Positions 26,491-35,987 of a stretch of 64,000 nt of DNA are shown here, piece after piece (position 1 is the first letter of the stretch; each line of letters opens with the position of its first letter). The translations under genes and the position numbers were made by a program. Source of the DNA: Paenibacillus sp. GM2 (GTDB lineage Bacteria > Bacillota > Bacilli > Paenibacillales > Paenibacillaceae); NCBI RefSeq assembly GCF_900069005.2, contig NZ_LN831279.1, forward strand, positions 2,870,961-2,934,960, given 5' to 3'. The notes under the pieces are model-generated. The model saw only the letters and a program-made list of their open reading frames with translations. It made no database searches and was not told where the DNA came from.

Positions 26491-27990
26491 TTAAGCTTGG
26501 ACTCTTTGGTTTACCTGCTCTTGAATCTTGGCGATCAAGCGCATTTTGTTATCCCAGCATGCCTGGCTTAGATCTACGGGATACTCGGCCGGATTAAGCA
26601 TCCGTTTGTATTCATCCCATAGCAGCTCCAGGTTCTGAGCCGCAAACTGCTGAATCTCGGCCAGCGCCGGCAGCTGATAGACCAATTTGCCCGCCTCGAA
26701 GATCGTATGATGCAGCTCGCGTGCTTCGAAATTAGTAACGAACTTGGCAACATGGGTATGCACCGGATGAAACATTTTCAGCGGATCCTCCTGCTGCGGA
26801 TTCTCATGCATTAGCGCGATATAATCGCCTTCCGATTTCTGATTGGCTTTATTGATGATACGGAACACTTTCTTGCGCCCGGGCGTCGTTACTTTCTCCG
26901 GATTCGCACTGATCTTGATCGTATCCTGCATTTGGCCATGCTCGTCCTCGATCGCGATCAATTTATATACCGCACCCAAGGCCGGTTGATCATAAGCTGT
27001 AATCAGCTTGGTTCCCACTCCCCACACATCGATCTTCGCCCCCTGCGCCTTCAGGTTCATGATCGTATGCTCATCGAGATCATTGGTCGCATAGATATTG
27101 GCCTGCTTGAAACCTGCTGCGTCAAGCATCTTGCGCGCTTCCTTCGACAGATAAGCCAGGTCCCCGCTATCGAGACGAATACCAAGAAAGTTAATCTTCG
27201 GGCCAAGTTCCTTGGCCACCTGGATCGCCGTAGGTACCCCTGATCTTAGCGTATCATAGGTATCCACCAGGAACACGCAATCCTTATGGGCTTCCGCATA
27301 TTTGCGAAAAGCGGTATATTCATCGCGATAGGCTTGAACCATCGCATGGGCGTGGGTGCCTACCGTTGGAATGCCAAACAGCTTGCCGGCTCTGACATTC
27401 GAGGTTGCTTCAAAGCCGGCGATATAGGCGGCCCTTGCTCCCCAGATTGCAGCATCCAGCTCCTGTGCGCGACGGGTGCCAAACTCCATGCTGGTCTCAT
27501 GGCCGATCACCTGCTTGATCCGCGAGGCCTTCGTTGCAATCAAGGTCTGGAAATTAACCATATTGAGCAGAGCAGTCTCAATGAGTTGAGCCTCGGCCAG
27601 CGGCGCCTCGATCTGCATCATCGGCTCATTGGCAAAGACGAGTTCACCTTCCTGCATCGAGCGCACGGTTCCCGTAAATCGAAGCTGTTCCAAGTAAGCG
27701 AGAAATTCCTCGCTATAGCCGTCCTCCCGTAAAAAATCGAGATCGCTCTTCGTGAAGCGGAATTGCTCCAGATACCGGATCACCCGCTCCAGCCCGGCAA
27801 AGACAGCATAACCGTTCTTGAAGGGGATTTTGCGGAAATAGACCTCAAATACAGCCTTGCGGTTATGAATTTGATCCTGCCAATAAGCCTGAGTCATATT
27901 GATCTGATATTTATCGGTATGCAGGGCATAGCTGTCATCCGCATAAGCATAAGCGTCCAGCCGCCCCTCTTTATCCAGACTGTTCTTCAT
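26491..27990 (-). CDS. pncB: Nicotinate phosphoribosyltransferase
   Basis: Joins nicotinate and PRPP to nicotinate mononucleotide. The N-terminal ALHTDKYQINMTQAYW is a classic substrate segment; MEFGTRRAQELDAAIWGARAAYIAGF and GTHAHAMVQAY contain the catalytic and phosphate-binding residues, and LGIRLDSGDLAYLS is the later active-site strand. About 499 residues from the chosen start. ATG 27990 (MKNSLDKEG) has a GAGGAGG at good spacing; the open frame runs 28 codons further upstream into pncA, with no ribosome-binding site. It follows pncA by 16 bases. Confidence 0.94.
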   Translation of the reverse strand: MKNSLDKEGRLDAYAYADDSYALHTDKYQINMTQAYWQDQIHNRKAVFEVYFRKIPFKNGYAVFAGLERVIRYLEQFRFTKSDLDFLREDGYSEEFLAYLEQLRFTGTVRSMQEGELVFANEPMMQIEAPLAEAQLIETALLNMVNFQTLIATKASRIKQVIGHETSMEFGTRRAQELDAAIWGARAAYIAGFEATSNVRAGKLFGIPTVGTHAHAMVQAYRDEYTAFRKYAEAHKDCVFLVDTYDTLRSGVPTAIQVAKELGPKINFLGIRLDSGDLAYLSKEARKMLDAAGFKQANIYATNDLDEHTIMNLKAQGAKIDVWGVGTKLITAYDQPALGAVYKLIAIEDEHGQMQDTIKISANPEKVTTPGRKKVFRIINKANQKSEGDYIALMHENPQQEDPLKMFHPVHTHVAKFVTNFEARELHHTIFEAGKLVYQLPALAEIQQFAAQNLELLWDEYKRMLNPAEYPVDLSQACWDNKMRLIAKIQEQVNQRVQA

Positions 27991-28006
27991 GACTGATTCC
28001 TCCTCT

Positions 28007-28567
28007 TTACTGAATCTCCGCTCCAAGCGAGGCTTTAAAATGACGCAGCGCCCAGACATGGCCTTCCTGATCAAAGCTGGCTACAGCCGCTTCATGGATC
28101 ACAATATGAAATCCTCTATTATAAGCATCAACTGCGGTATGCAATACGCAAATATCCGTGCATACCCCGACCAGATGAAGCTCAGTGATTCCCCTGGCGC
28201 GAAGCTGCAGTTCTAGATCCGTTCCTGCAAACGCGCTGTATCTCGTCTTATCCATCCAATATACATTTTCGGACGCCTTGGTCAGCTGATAGACCTTCTC
28301 CAAGGCGCCATACAACTCGCGTCCCTTCGTTCCTTCCAGATTGTGCGGAGGGAAGAGCCTGGTCTCGGGATGCAGCTGATCCCCTTGTCTGTGAAGATCA
28401 ATGGCGAACACAACATAATCATTATTGCCAATAAACTGTTTGGTAATGTCGACCATCGCCTGCTCAATCGCCTGTCCGGGCTTGCCGCACGTCAGCGCTC
28501 CATCATCGGCCACAAAGTCATTCGTGTAATCAATATTGATTAATGCTCTCTTCTTCACTTCTGTCAT
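28007..28567 (-). CDS. pncA: Nicotinamidase, isochorismatase-like cysteine hydrolase
   Basis: Deamidates nicotinamide to nicotinate. The catalytic triad is visible: Asp13 in NIDYTNDFV, Lys107 in WMDKTRYSAF and Cys140 in GVCTDICVLHTA. DLHRQGDQLHPETRLFPPHN near residue 58 is the metal-binding segment (Asp and two His). 186 residues is typical of nicotinamidases, and the position before pncB makes this more likely than another isochorismatase-like function. It starts 32 bases after the nrtR-like gene. Confidence 0.92.
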   Translation of the reverse strand: MTEVKKRALINIDYTNDFVADDGALTCGKPGQAIEQAMVDITKQFIGNNDYVVFAIDLHRQGDQLHPETRLFPPHNLEGTKGRELYGALEKVYQLTKASENVYWMDKTRYSAFAGTDLELQLRARGITELHLVGVCTDICVLHTAVDAYNRGFHIVIHEAAVASFDQEGHVWALRHFKASLGAEIQ

Positions 28568-28599
28568 CCTGAATCCCTCCCTGATTTTAGCGTCCCCAT

Positions 28600-29385
28600 T
28601 TACTTTCTAACATGGTAAAGCGAATGATTCACATCGGTCGTGGTCTCTGTGAATCGATACAATTGCGTTGGCTTCTTAGAGGTCCGGGTTGTCTTCCTGC
28701 CGGGAACCTCTTCAATGAATGGCAGTGATTTTATTTTACGAGCAAAAGAAGCGTCCAGCGCAATCGCTGAATCATCAGTGACGGTAAGCAGCACCGCCTG
28801 AAGCTCGGAATAAGTGAATTCCTCGGGCAGAAACTCCTTAGCGGCAGTCGTCTCCAGCAGCTTGCGGCGAATCACATCAATTGCATCACGGATGATCCGT
28901 TCGTGATCAAAAGCCAGCTCCAGCTTCAGGACATCCTCAACCGGAAATAGCTCAACTTCACTGGCGTCATCTCCACTCTGGCGATGCTTCAGAAGATGCT
29001 CCGGCACGATGGCATAATGCGCATTGGAGATAATCCATCCCCGTGGATCACGTCCCGGAGTATCGTACACGCCATAATGCTCCAGATGGATGCTGTCAAC
29101 TCCGGTCTCCTCCTTCAATTCTCTGGCAGCAGACTGGAACGCCGTCTCGTCCGGGTTCACGAAGCCGCCGGGCAGCGCCCATTTGCCGGCTTCTATATTC
29201 GGACGCCCTTCACTATCCGTCATGCTCCGCTTGATAAGCATAATATACAGCTTCATAACCGGGGGTTTAAAAGGCTCAGGCTGGCCTGAGAGAATGGTAA
29301 ACACCGCGATATCAGACGTATATCCATCCGGTGTCCTATATTTCTTGACGTCATAGTGCTGCAGCGCCTGTTCATTGGATATCAC
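28600..29385 (-). CDS. Nudix hydrolase with winged-helix C-terminus, NrtR-like regulator of NAD metabolism
   Basis: The N-terminal half is a Nudix domain with a complete Nudix box at about 74-96 (GFVNPDETAF..RELKEETGV), so all catalytic glutamates are present. The last 75 residues (about 185-261) form a winged-helix domain ending FIEEVPGRKTTRTSKKPTQL. This architecture is NrtR, a repressor of NAD genes that responds to ADP-ribose. The start is GTG 29385 behind GGAGG at eight bases; the open frame extends 25 codons upstream through the operator and promoter. It heads an operon of NAD salvage genes. Because the box is intact it may also hydrolyse ADP-ribose, as a few NrtR proteins do. Confidence 0.85.
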   Translation of the reverse strand: MISNEQALQHYDVKKYRTPDGYTSDIAVFTILSGQPEPFKPPVMKLYIMLIKRSMTDSEGRPNIEAGKWALPGGFVNPDETAFQSAARELKEETGVDSIHLEHYGVYDTPGRDPRGWIISNAHYAIVPEHLLKHRQSGDDASEVELFPVEDVLKLELAFDHERIIRDAIDVIRRKLLETTAAKEFLPEEFTYSELQAVLLTVTDDSAIALDASFARKIKSLPFIEEVPGRKTTRTSKKPTQLYRFTETTTDVNHSLYHVRK

Positions 29386-29411
29386 ACTGTGAACCTCCTT
29401 TATTTTAACAC

Positions 29412-29426
29412 TTAACAAATTGTTAA
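29412..29426. promoter_or_regulatory. Palindromic operator at the nrtR-like promoter
   Basis: TTAACAAATTGTTAA is a palindrome with one central base. It lies five bases beyond the -10 of a consensus promoter, over the expected transcription start, and is followed by another GTTAA-like half-site (TGTTAAAAT on the minus strand). Repression by the first gene's product is the natural inference. Confidence 0.6.
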
Positions 29427-29431
29427 TTGTA

Positions 29432-29460
29432 ATTATACTGACCTCTTGCAGCATTGTCAA
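29432..29460 (-). promoter_or_regulatory. Consensus sigma-A promoter of the NAD salvage operon
   Basis: On the minus strand TTGACA (29455-29460) and TATAAT (29432-29437) are both perfect and separated by exactly 17 bases. Such a strong promoter fits a tightly repressed unit. Transcription should start near 29425, inside the palindrome. Confidence 0.85.
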
Positions 29461-29501
29461 CCATATTTATGCAATTTAGGCCCTTACGCACATGAAGCGG
29501 G

Positions 29502-29535
29502 AAAAACCGCCAGGGAAGTTGCCCTGACGGTTTTT
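29502..29535 (-). terminator. Terminator downstream of the AraC-type sensor gene
   Basis: AAAAACCG pairs with CGGTTTTT and CAGGG with CCCTG around a short loop. T-rich on either strand. It lies about 145 bases past the AraC-type gene and just before the nrtR-like promoter, so it isolates the two leftward units. Confidence 0.85.
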
Positions 29536-29678
29536 AAGTTCGAAGAAAATAAATGCTACTTTGCGGCCATTCGGGTGATTTGCCTTTAATCAGAGCTCAC
29601 CTTGAACAGGGCTTACTTTGAACCAGGCTACGTTGATCCGAGCTTGCTGGGGACATCGCTTCTCTCCTCTGTTTCCTT

Positions 29679-31919
29679 TCACATCGCGATATCCACATAT
29701 TCATCGGGCTTGATGCCTTCATACCGGACAAAGGCCCGTTTGAAGGAATAGACATTTTCATAGCCCACGCGACGGGCAATAACATCGATGCCGCATTTTC
29801 TCTCCCGCAGCAGCTCTTTGGCCATTTCCATGCGGAGCCGGCATAAATAATCATAAAAATTAATTCCGGTAACCTCCTTGAAGATTTTCGATACTTTGGA
29901 GACCGACATCTGAAAGATTTCAGCAAGCTGCTTCAACGAAACGTCGGAACTGGTGTAATTCTCGTTGACATACTGCAGCAGCTGGCTGCCAACCTCGATC
30001 GTAGGCATCGAGTTCGAATAGCGATTGCGTTCGCAGATCAGGGTGACGACTTCATATACATAGCTCCACAGCTCCGCGACATCCGATCCTTCCGCTTTAT
30101 TGGCAAACTGCTTCACGTAGATGCCGGTATCCAGATTCAATTCATGCAGCACCCGCAGCATCGTCTCCATCAGTAAAGAGACCAACCGCATTGTACTCGC
30201 TTCGGACAGGCAGCGCTTCCCATTCTCCGCACTGATCTCATGCAGGATTTGCATGGTTGTATCCAGATTCCCGATCTTCAGATTATTGATCAGCTGTACT
30301 TCCCAATCTGTCGGGTAATAGTATTCCACGATCGTCTGAGCCGTTTCTTCCTGAATATCGGGAAGATGGTCGCGTGAGAACATAATAAACTGCAGGCTTT
30401 CGTTAGCCGTGTAATACGATTTGCTAATGCCAACCAGTCCCTTCTCTACCGTCCCGGGCAAGACATACGGATGAAAACCGCAAGCCTGTTCGATCTCTTC
30501 AGTGATGCTGGCGGCGATTCGCTCCATCCTTCCCTCCTGACCAAAAAGGGCCTCCGAGGACAAAATCAGCGCCTTATCGGCATGGGTCACTTCAAACAGC
30601 TCATAATCCAGCCCATGACGCTCCATTACTTTCTCGACAATTACGAGCGTCATCAATTCGATTTTGCGGATCTGGCCGAAATCTGAGACGTCGCGGATCG
30701 CATGGAAGCTAATTAGTACCGTACAGTAATACATCTCATCGGTATAACCGATACCGATTTTTTTCAGCCCATTCATTTGCTGATCATCCGTAAAATATCC
30801 TTTGAGCAGACGCTGGAACAAATTCGACTTGGCAGCTTTTTCATAGTCCTGCATCGATCGCTGAAGCTTCTCATTTTCATGCAGCAGCCGATCAAAGGAT
30901 TTTTCAATGTAATTATATTCGGAACCGGAGATGGGACTGCTCCTGACATCGTCATAACGAATCGCAGCCGAAAGCTTGCTCAGCAAGGCCCCTAACGGAT
31001 GGTAACTGATTTTGGCCAACAGGAACGCGGTTAAAGCGCCAAGCGCGATGGATATCATAATAGCCAGCAGCGAACTGAACAGATTGTTGATACCGATCAC
31101 ACTGCTATCCAGATAAGACATTTTGTACTTCAGATCGCTCTCAAGCGAGGATACCACAAGCTGATAGCTGCCCTGGCTCCCCTGCTCCTCCCCGGCAAGC
31201 CCGGCCTGGGTCTGCCTGTAAATCGACTGCCCCTGCGTCGTTATCAAAATATCGGTGGACTCAATACTGCCAAACCGATGCATATAATCCGAGAAGTAAG
31301 CGCTGTCAATAAATAAAACAAGAACGCCACGCGGTTGGTTCACCACCTCCAAGCTTTGAAAGACCGGAATGACGCGTTTGCTGTTCCCCCACAGCTTCAT
31401 CGTTTCCGGCGGCAGCATTTTGAAATACTGTTGTTCGAGTGCGGTGCTCTCGATTCGCTGCTGCACCTCATTATCGAATACAGCCACGCTGGAGAAAAAA
31501 TCGTCCTCGGCATAGGTCCCCCAAGCAGAAAAAATCTGTTTCTTTTCCGGAAAAACAATCATTCCGAAGGAGAGAATATTCAGGGAGTTGATGGAGTTCT
31601 CGAAGTTCCTACGAATTTCCAGCATCTTTAGAAAATCAAATTCATTTTCATATACGTCTGTATTCTGCATCATTTTCCGGACCCAAGATTCTTCACCCAT
31701 CAGCTTGCCTAAATTTTTGAGCTCCTGCAGTTTATCATCAACGACGACCGCAATCCGATTAGCATCGGAAACATGCTTGTCATGCAGCCGCTGCCTCTCC
31801 TCCCTGATGTTCCGCTGCACATTCAAGCTGCTGAATACAATGATCGGAATAATCAGGATCACGGTATAGGATAAAAAGATTTTTCGAAACGTAACGCTTC
31901 CGAAGTTTCCTAGTCGCAA
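29679..31919 (-). CDS. Membrane-bound AraC-family regulator with extracellular sensor domain
   Basis: A one-component transmembrane regulator. TM1 is at about 14-33, an extracellular Cache-like region of some 240 residues follows, then TM2 at about 279-304 and a cytoplasmic part of some 340 residues. The last 100 residues are an AraC domain (VSLKQLAEIFQMSVSKVSKIFKE; GIDVIARRVGYENVYSFKRAF). 746 residues is the size of such regulators in Paenibacillus. It has no kinase and no receiver domain, so sensing and DNA binding are in one chain. It lies downstream of an LplA/B/C-like importer and probably controls it. Confidence 0.9.
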   Translation of the reverse strand: MRLGNFGSVTFRKIFLSYTVILIIPIIVFSSLNVQRNIREERQRLHDKHVSDANRIAVVVDDKLQELKNLGKLMGEESWVRKMMQNTDVYENEFDFLKMLEIRRNFENSINSLNILSFGMIVFPEKKQIFSAWGTYAEDDFFSSVAVFDNEVQQRIESTALEQQYFKMLPPETMKLWGNSKRVIPVFQSLEVVNQPRGVLVLFIDSAYFSDYMHRFGSIESTDILITTQGQSIYRQTQAGLAGEEQGSQGSYQLVVSSLESDLKYKMSYLDSSVIGINNLFSSLLAIMISIALGALTAFLLAKISYHPLGALLSKLSAAIRYDDVRSSPISGSEYNYIEKSFDRLLHENEKLQRSMQDYEKAAKSNLFQRLLKGYFTDDQQMNGLKKIGIGYTDEMYYCTVLISFHAIRDVSDFGQIRKIELMTLVIVEKVMERHGLDYELFEVTHADKALILSSEALFGQEGRMERIAASITEEIEQACGFHPYVLPGTVEKGLVGISKSYYTANESLQFIMFSRDHLPDIQEETAQTIVEYYYPTDWEVQLINNLKIGNLDTTMQILHEISAENGKRCLSEASTMRLVSLLMETMLRVLHELNLDTGIYVKQFANKAEGSDVAELWSYVYEVVTLICERNRYSNSMPTIEVGSQLLQYVNENYTSSDVSLKQLAEIFQMSVSKVSKIFKEVTGINFYDYLCRLRMEMAKELLRERKCGIDVIARRVGYENVYSFKRAFVRYEGIKPDEYVDIAM

Positions 31920-31972
31920 AGGCCATCCCCTCCTCCGGTTATGAATCCATCATGAAGCAGAAGGAGGAAAAC

Positions 31973-32003
31973 GACGATCTCCCCTGCTAACGGAGAGAAC
32001 GTC
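31973..32003 (-). terminator. Possible terminator after the solute-binding protein gene
   Basis: On the minus strand GACG..CTC..CC pairs with GG..GAG..CGTC with internal mismatches, followed by GTTTTCC. Moderate strength; it lies between the binding-protein gene and the AraC-type gene. Confidence 0.5.
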
Positions 32004-32025
32004 TGTTTTCCCGATTGTACAATCG

Positions 32026-33660
32026 TTATTCGATGCTGTTGTATCTATCAAGCAACTGCTGGTCGATCTCGATCAACTGATCCAACCCTAGCTTTTTCAA
32101 CTCGGAAATATACTCATCCCAGTTATCGAGAGATTTCTGGCCCAAAGCCAGCTTGGTAGCAAGCTCTTCCGAATAGGTTCTAAGATTCGTTAAAATTTTT
32201 GTCTTCGTCTCAAGCTGCTGATCATCGGGAATCGCCAGGTAGTTGGCATTCATGTTGACGAAATATGGCTTGTAATTAAGCATATTCAACTCATGGTCGG
32301 CTTTATCCTTCGATACGCCGGACAGCTCGAACTCCAGATTGGCGAATTGAACGCGAGGGAATACGGTATCCCCGAATAGCGGGCGCCCGGTGACCTGTCC
32401 TGATTTGGCCAGCTCTTCATCCGAACCGTTGTTGATATATACTTTTGCTCCATTGTCATCCCTTTTGTAGGTCTGGCCTTCGATACCCCAGTACAGCAGG
32501 TCCGCATAAGGATCAGAGTAGATCATATCGAAAAATCGGATCGCCGCCTCCACATCTTTGCAGTCTTTGGTAATCGCATATTTTTGCCATACCAGAAACG
32601 GAGGCTCCAATTGCGCAGCCGGGGCTATATGCTCAACGGCTTGAAGCGGCATCAACGGAAGGAAATCACCGCCGCCATTGATCGTGGGCTCCAGATAAGT
32701 TTCCAGATTGTAATCGCTGATGGAAGCCACCTGATTTTCGGTCATCTTCTGCTGCTTCTGCTCTCCCGTAGCCCCGATCAGGCTTGTATCGAGCACCCCT
32801 TCCTTAACAAGCTGCTGCAGATAGAGGAAATAGTCCTTGATACCTTCCTGATACCACGGGGAGACTACCTTTTTATTCTCTACGTCCACCGCCGTAATGT
32901 CGGTGCCAAGTCCGAACCATTGGGCGATTGCGCCCTCAAATTTGCTCGTATCGTAGACCAGAACCTCGTCCGGCTTGCCGTTGCCATTGGCGTCCTTGTC
33001 TCTGATCGCCTTTAACGTGTCCAAATACTCCTTGGCATTGGCTGGGGCCGGAAGATTCAGCTTATCCAGCCAGTCTTTGCGGATCAGCATGCTCAAGGCC
33101 ACGGGCGCCGGCTCCTTCTCCTGATACGTTTTTTTGTGCAAATCACTGAACCAGTACATTTTGCCGTCAGGCGATGTCGTCGTTTTTTTGGCATAAGGGA
33201 ATTCCTGATCGTACATCTTCTTAATATTTCCATTGCTATATTTCTCGATTAGCGGATTCAAATCAAGCAGCACACCCTGCTTGGCCAGGTTCAGAACCGT
33301 CGTATTATCCAGCTGCGAAATATTCACAATGTCGGGGAGAGAGGAACCTGAGGCCATTCTAGTCTGAATAACTACTTTATATTGCTCATTGGGAACCAGC
33401 TCATATTCCAGCTCCAGTCCAGCTTCCTGTATCATTTTATCGACTTCCGTCCACACCGGGTATTTATCTCTATCCTCGAACTTAATGTACTTATTGGAGC
33501 CGGTGGGCCCAAGCAATTTCAGTTTGCTGACATTTTTCTCCGCCGTCGAAGAGCTGCCTCCCTCCTCCTTCTTCACCTCTCCGCCGCCGCAGGCTGTGAT
33601 GGTCCCGAACACAACAACCGCTGCCATCAATGCCATCAATGATCTTCTCCAACGCTTCAT
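32026..33660 (-). CDS. Extracellular solute-binding lipoprotein (LipO/LplA-like)
   Basis: Ligand-binding subunit of an ABC importer. The signal is lipoprotein type: MKRWRRSLMALMAAVVVFG, then the lipobox ITAC with Cys near residue 24 and a Gly/Glu/Ser-rich linker. 544 residues, the larger size typical of LplA-like binding proteins paired with LplB/LplC permeases in Paenibacillus. A calcium-loop-like DKDANGNGKPDE lies near residue 215. It is preceded by the two permease genes after a 175-base gap, and followed by the AraC-type regulator. Ligand unknown; oligosaccharide is likely for the family. Confidence 0.88.
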   Translation of the reverse strand: MKRWRRSLMALMAAVVVFGTITACGGGEVKKEEGGSSSTAEKNVSKLKLLGPTGSNKYIKFEDRDKYPVWTEVDKMIQEAGLELEYELVPNEQYKVVIQTRMASGSSLPDIVNISQLDNTTVLNLAKQGVLLDLNPLIEKYSNGNIKKMYDQEFPYAKKTTTSPDGKMYWFSDLHKKTYQEKEPAPVALSMLIRKDWLDKLNLPAPANAKEYLDTLKAIRDKDANGNGKPDEVLVYDTSKFEGAIAQWFGLGTDITAVDVENKKVVSPWYQEGIKDYFLYLQQLVKEGVLDTSLIGATGEQKQQKMTENQVASISDYNLETYLEPTINGGGDFLPLMPLQAVEHIAPAAQLEPPFLVWQKYAITKDCKDVEAAIRFFDMIYSDPYADLLYWGIEGQTYKRDDNGAKVYINNGSDEELAKSGQVTGRPLFGDTVFPRVQFANLEFELSGVSKDKADHELNMLNYKPYFVNMNANYLAIPDDQQLETKTKILTNLRTYSEELATKLALGQKSLDNWDEYISELKKLGLDQLIEIDQQLLDRYNSIE

Positions 33661-33835
33661 CTTTTACATTCCCCCTAGAAATGTTTGATAACACAAGTAT
33701 TCTATTGCGATCGGATCTGCATGGAGGTTCAATTTTACCAATAAAGAAATCGCTTACATCTTAATGTAGCAACCCTGTTCATGTCTACAGATCCGAGAAC
33801 AAACCTTTTTGTTGTTCCCGAAAAGCGGTTTAGGG

Positions 33836-34744
33836 CTATTCTTTCAAGGAACCGAGAAGCGCTCCCTTGATGAAATATTTTTGAAAAAACGGATAGGTAA
33901 AAATCACGGGCAACGTTGTGAATACGATGATCGCATACTTTAATTGGATATTGGACAGCATCGTAGCCACTGCATTCTTGGCATCATCCAGCGATAGCAT
34001 CTTCAGATCGACGGATTGCTGAACAACAACCCGGTACAGATACATTTGCAGCGGATGAAGCTTCTCATTCGGCAAATACACCAGTGCATCAAACCAGCTG
34101 TTCCAGATGCCGACAATGGAATAGATAGCAATTACCGCCAGAATCGGCTTGGAAATCGGCAAAATAATCTTGAACAGCAGCTGCAAATGGGAAGCGCCGT
34201 CGATAAAGGCGGATTCCTTCAGCCCATCCGGAATTGTCGTAAAGAAGGTCCGAACCAGAATAATGTTCCAGATGCTGACCATCCCCGGAATAATGACTGC
34301 AAACATCGTATTGTATAATCCGAGCTTATTTATGAGCAGGTAAGAGGGGATAAGCCCGCCCCCGAAATACATGGGAATCAGCAGATACGCAACTACCCAT
34401 TTTCTCCCCTTCAGATTTCGCACCGTTAACGGGTAAGCTCCCAGCACGGCCATTAGACAGTTCAATAAGGTCCCGGCGCTGACATAAATCAGTGTGTTGG
34501 AGTAAGCCCACCACATTTTCATATCTTTTACGATCAGCTCATACGAGCCGAGGTTGAAGCCTTTCGGATACCAAAAAACATTCATGGCAGCTACTTCTTG
34601 CGGCGCGCTGATGGACATGATGATAACAAAGTAAAATGGATACAGGGTGATCAAACAGATAATGAATGCGATCGCATATAAAATAATGTCAACGACGATG
34701 GAGCCTTCTCTGATTTTATTTGGATTTCGATGAGCCGAGACCAT
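33836..34744 (-). CDS. Carbohydrate ABC transporter permease (LplC/YtcP-like)
   Basis: Second membrane subunit of the LplA-type importer. Six helices are predicted, the first about 20-40 (IILYAIAFIICLITLYPFYF). The EAA-type loop reads KESAFIDGASHLQLLFKIILP near residue 190; ISAPQEVAAMNVFWYPKGFN is typical of this subfamily. The ATG at 34744 (MVSAHRNPN) has GGAGG six bases upstream. The stop of the upstream permease gene lies 11 bases earlier. 302 residues is normal. Confidence 0.9.
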   Translation of the reverse strand: MVSAHRNPNKIREGSIVVDIILYAIAFIICLITLYPFYFVIIMSISAPQEVAAMNVFWYPKGFNLGSYELIVKDMKMWWAYSNTLIYVSAGTLLNCLMAVLGAYPLTVRNLKGRKWVVAYLLIPMYFGGGLIPSYLLINKLGLYNTMFAVIIPGMVSIWNIILVRTFFTTIPDGLKESAFIDGASHLQLLFKIILPISKPILAVIAIYSIVGIWNSWFDALVYLPNEKLHPLQMYLYRVVVQQSVDLKMLSLDDAKNAVATMLSNIQLKYAIIVFTTLPVIFTYPFFQKYFIKGALLGSLKE

Positions 34745-34755
34745 CTTACTCCTCC

Positions 34756-35688
34756 TTACCACAAGGCATAGTCTGAATATTTGTGGCTTAATGAGTTAGC
34801 AATATATAACAGCGTAAAATTAATTAATGATATGAATAACCCAACTGCCGTCCCCATGCTGAAATTGCCGCCAAGCAGGCCGTCTCGGTACAAATAGGTG
34901 CCTATAACATCCGCCGTTTCATACACCATCGGATTGTAGATCAACAAAATAAATTCGCTGTTCGCCGAAAGCAGACTGCCAATCGCGAAAATAAGCAAAA
35001 TAAAGATGGTCGGACGAATCGAGGGCAGCGAAATATGAAGCATCTGCTTGAATCGGTTAGCTCCATCCATTTTTGCTGCTTCATACAAATTCGGGTCTAC
35101 GGAGGACATGGCCGCCAAATACAAAATACTGCTCCAGCCAAACGACTTCCAGATGCTCGTAATCGTATAAATCGCCGGGAAATAGGCAGGTTCGGTGTTT
35201 AAAGCGATTGGCGTCCCGCCAAACATCTGGATAATGACATTGATTATCCCGTCCACGTTGATAAAGGATAATACCATCCCCGCCACGACTACATTGGAAA
35301 TAAAATGCGGCAGATAACTAGCCGTCTGCACAAACTTTTTAAAGACGCCATGCTTCAGTTCATTTAGCAATAAGGAGAATACAATAGGTACCCAAAAACC
35401 AAACACAAGATAATAAAAGCTGAGCAAGAAGGTATTGCGCATTAATCTTCCGAAGTAAGGTCCGTTAAAAAAATTGATGAAATGCTTGAGTCCTACCCAG
35501 TTCACATCTGTAAACGATAAGAAAGGTTTTCCCGGGTAATAATCCTGAAATGCGATCACTATGCCATACATCGGAATATAGCTGAAAATAAAAAGATGGA
35601 CTAGAACGGGAAGCATTATCAGGTAAAGCTGAGCATTGTCACGAAGGTGAAATGATCGGCGTTTTCCTTGTTGACTGATTGCTTTCAT
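34756..35688 (-). CDS. ABC transporter permease (LplB-like)
   Basis: First membrane subunit of the LplA-type importer. The chosen start ATG 35688 (MKAISQQGKRR) has AAGGGGAAG upstream; the open frame runs 57 codons further with no ribosome-binding site and a sequence unlike a membrane protein. LYLIMLPVLVHLFIFSYIPM (about 21-40) is the first helix, followed by YGIVIAFQDYYPGKPF, a hallmark of LplB-like permeases. The EAA loop is YEAAKMDGANRFKQMLHISLP near residue 200. About 310 residues. No ATPase gene is nearby. Confidence 0.9.
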   Translation of the reverse strand: MKAISQQGKRRSFHLRDNAQLYLIMLPVLVHLFIFSYIPMYGIVIAFQDYYPGKPFLSFTDVNWVGLKHFINFFNGPYFGRLMRNTFLLSFYYLVFGFWVPIVFSLLLNELKHGVFKKFVQTASYLPHFISNVVVAGMVLSFINVDGIINVIIQMFGGTPIALNTEPAYFPAIYTITSIWKSFGWSSILYLAAMSSVDPNLYEAAKMDGANRFKQMLHISLPSIRPTIFILLIFAIGSLLSANSEFILLIYNPMVYETADVIGTYLYRDGLLGGNFSMGTAVGLFISLINFTLLYIANSLSHKYSDYALW

Positions 35689-35932
35689 GGTCTTCCCCTT
35701 TCCCTTGCGATTGCGGTCATTTTTGGGCCCGTTCCGCATTTTCAATATAGCCGCGCCCTGATTTGAAAGGCAAGCAACATATTTTTCTCGGATTCGCAAT
35801 TTTTTCGCAGCAAAACCTCTAAGGCTGAAAAGTTCGTAAATTAACCCTGTTTTATACATCCAAAATTAAATTTGTGACACTTATTCCCCAAAACCCGAAC
35901 AATAACTTGCAAATTCATCTCTTTTTATGTAT

Positions 35933-35938
35933 TATAAT
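35933..35938 (+). promoter_or_regulatory. Possible -10 element upstream of the MpsC-like gene
   Basis: A perfect TATAAT 49 bases before the start codon. A TTGCAA lies 20 bases upstream, wider than usual, so the -35 is uncertain. Confidence 0.35.
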
Positions 35939-35987
35939 TCTTGCATGAACTCCTTATCACCAGTTCATTAAAAGTATGAGGTGACCA

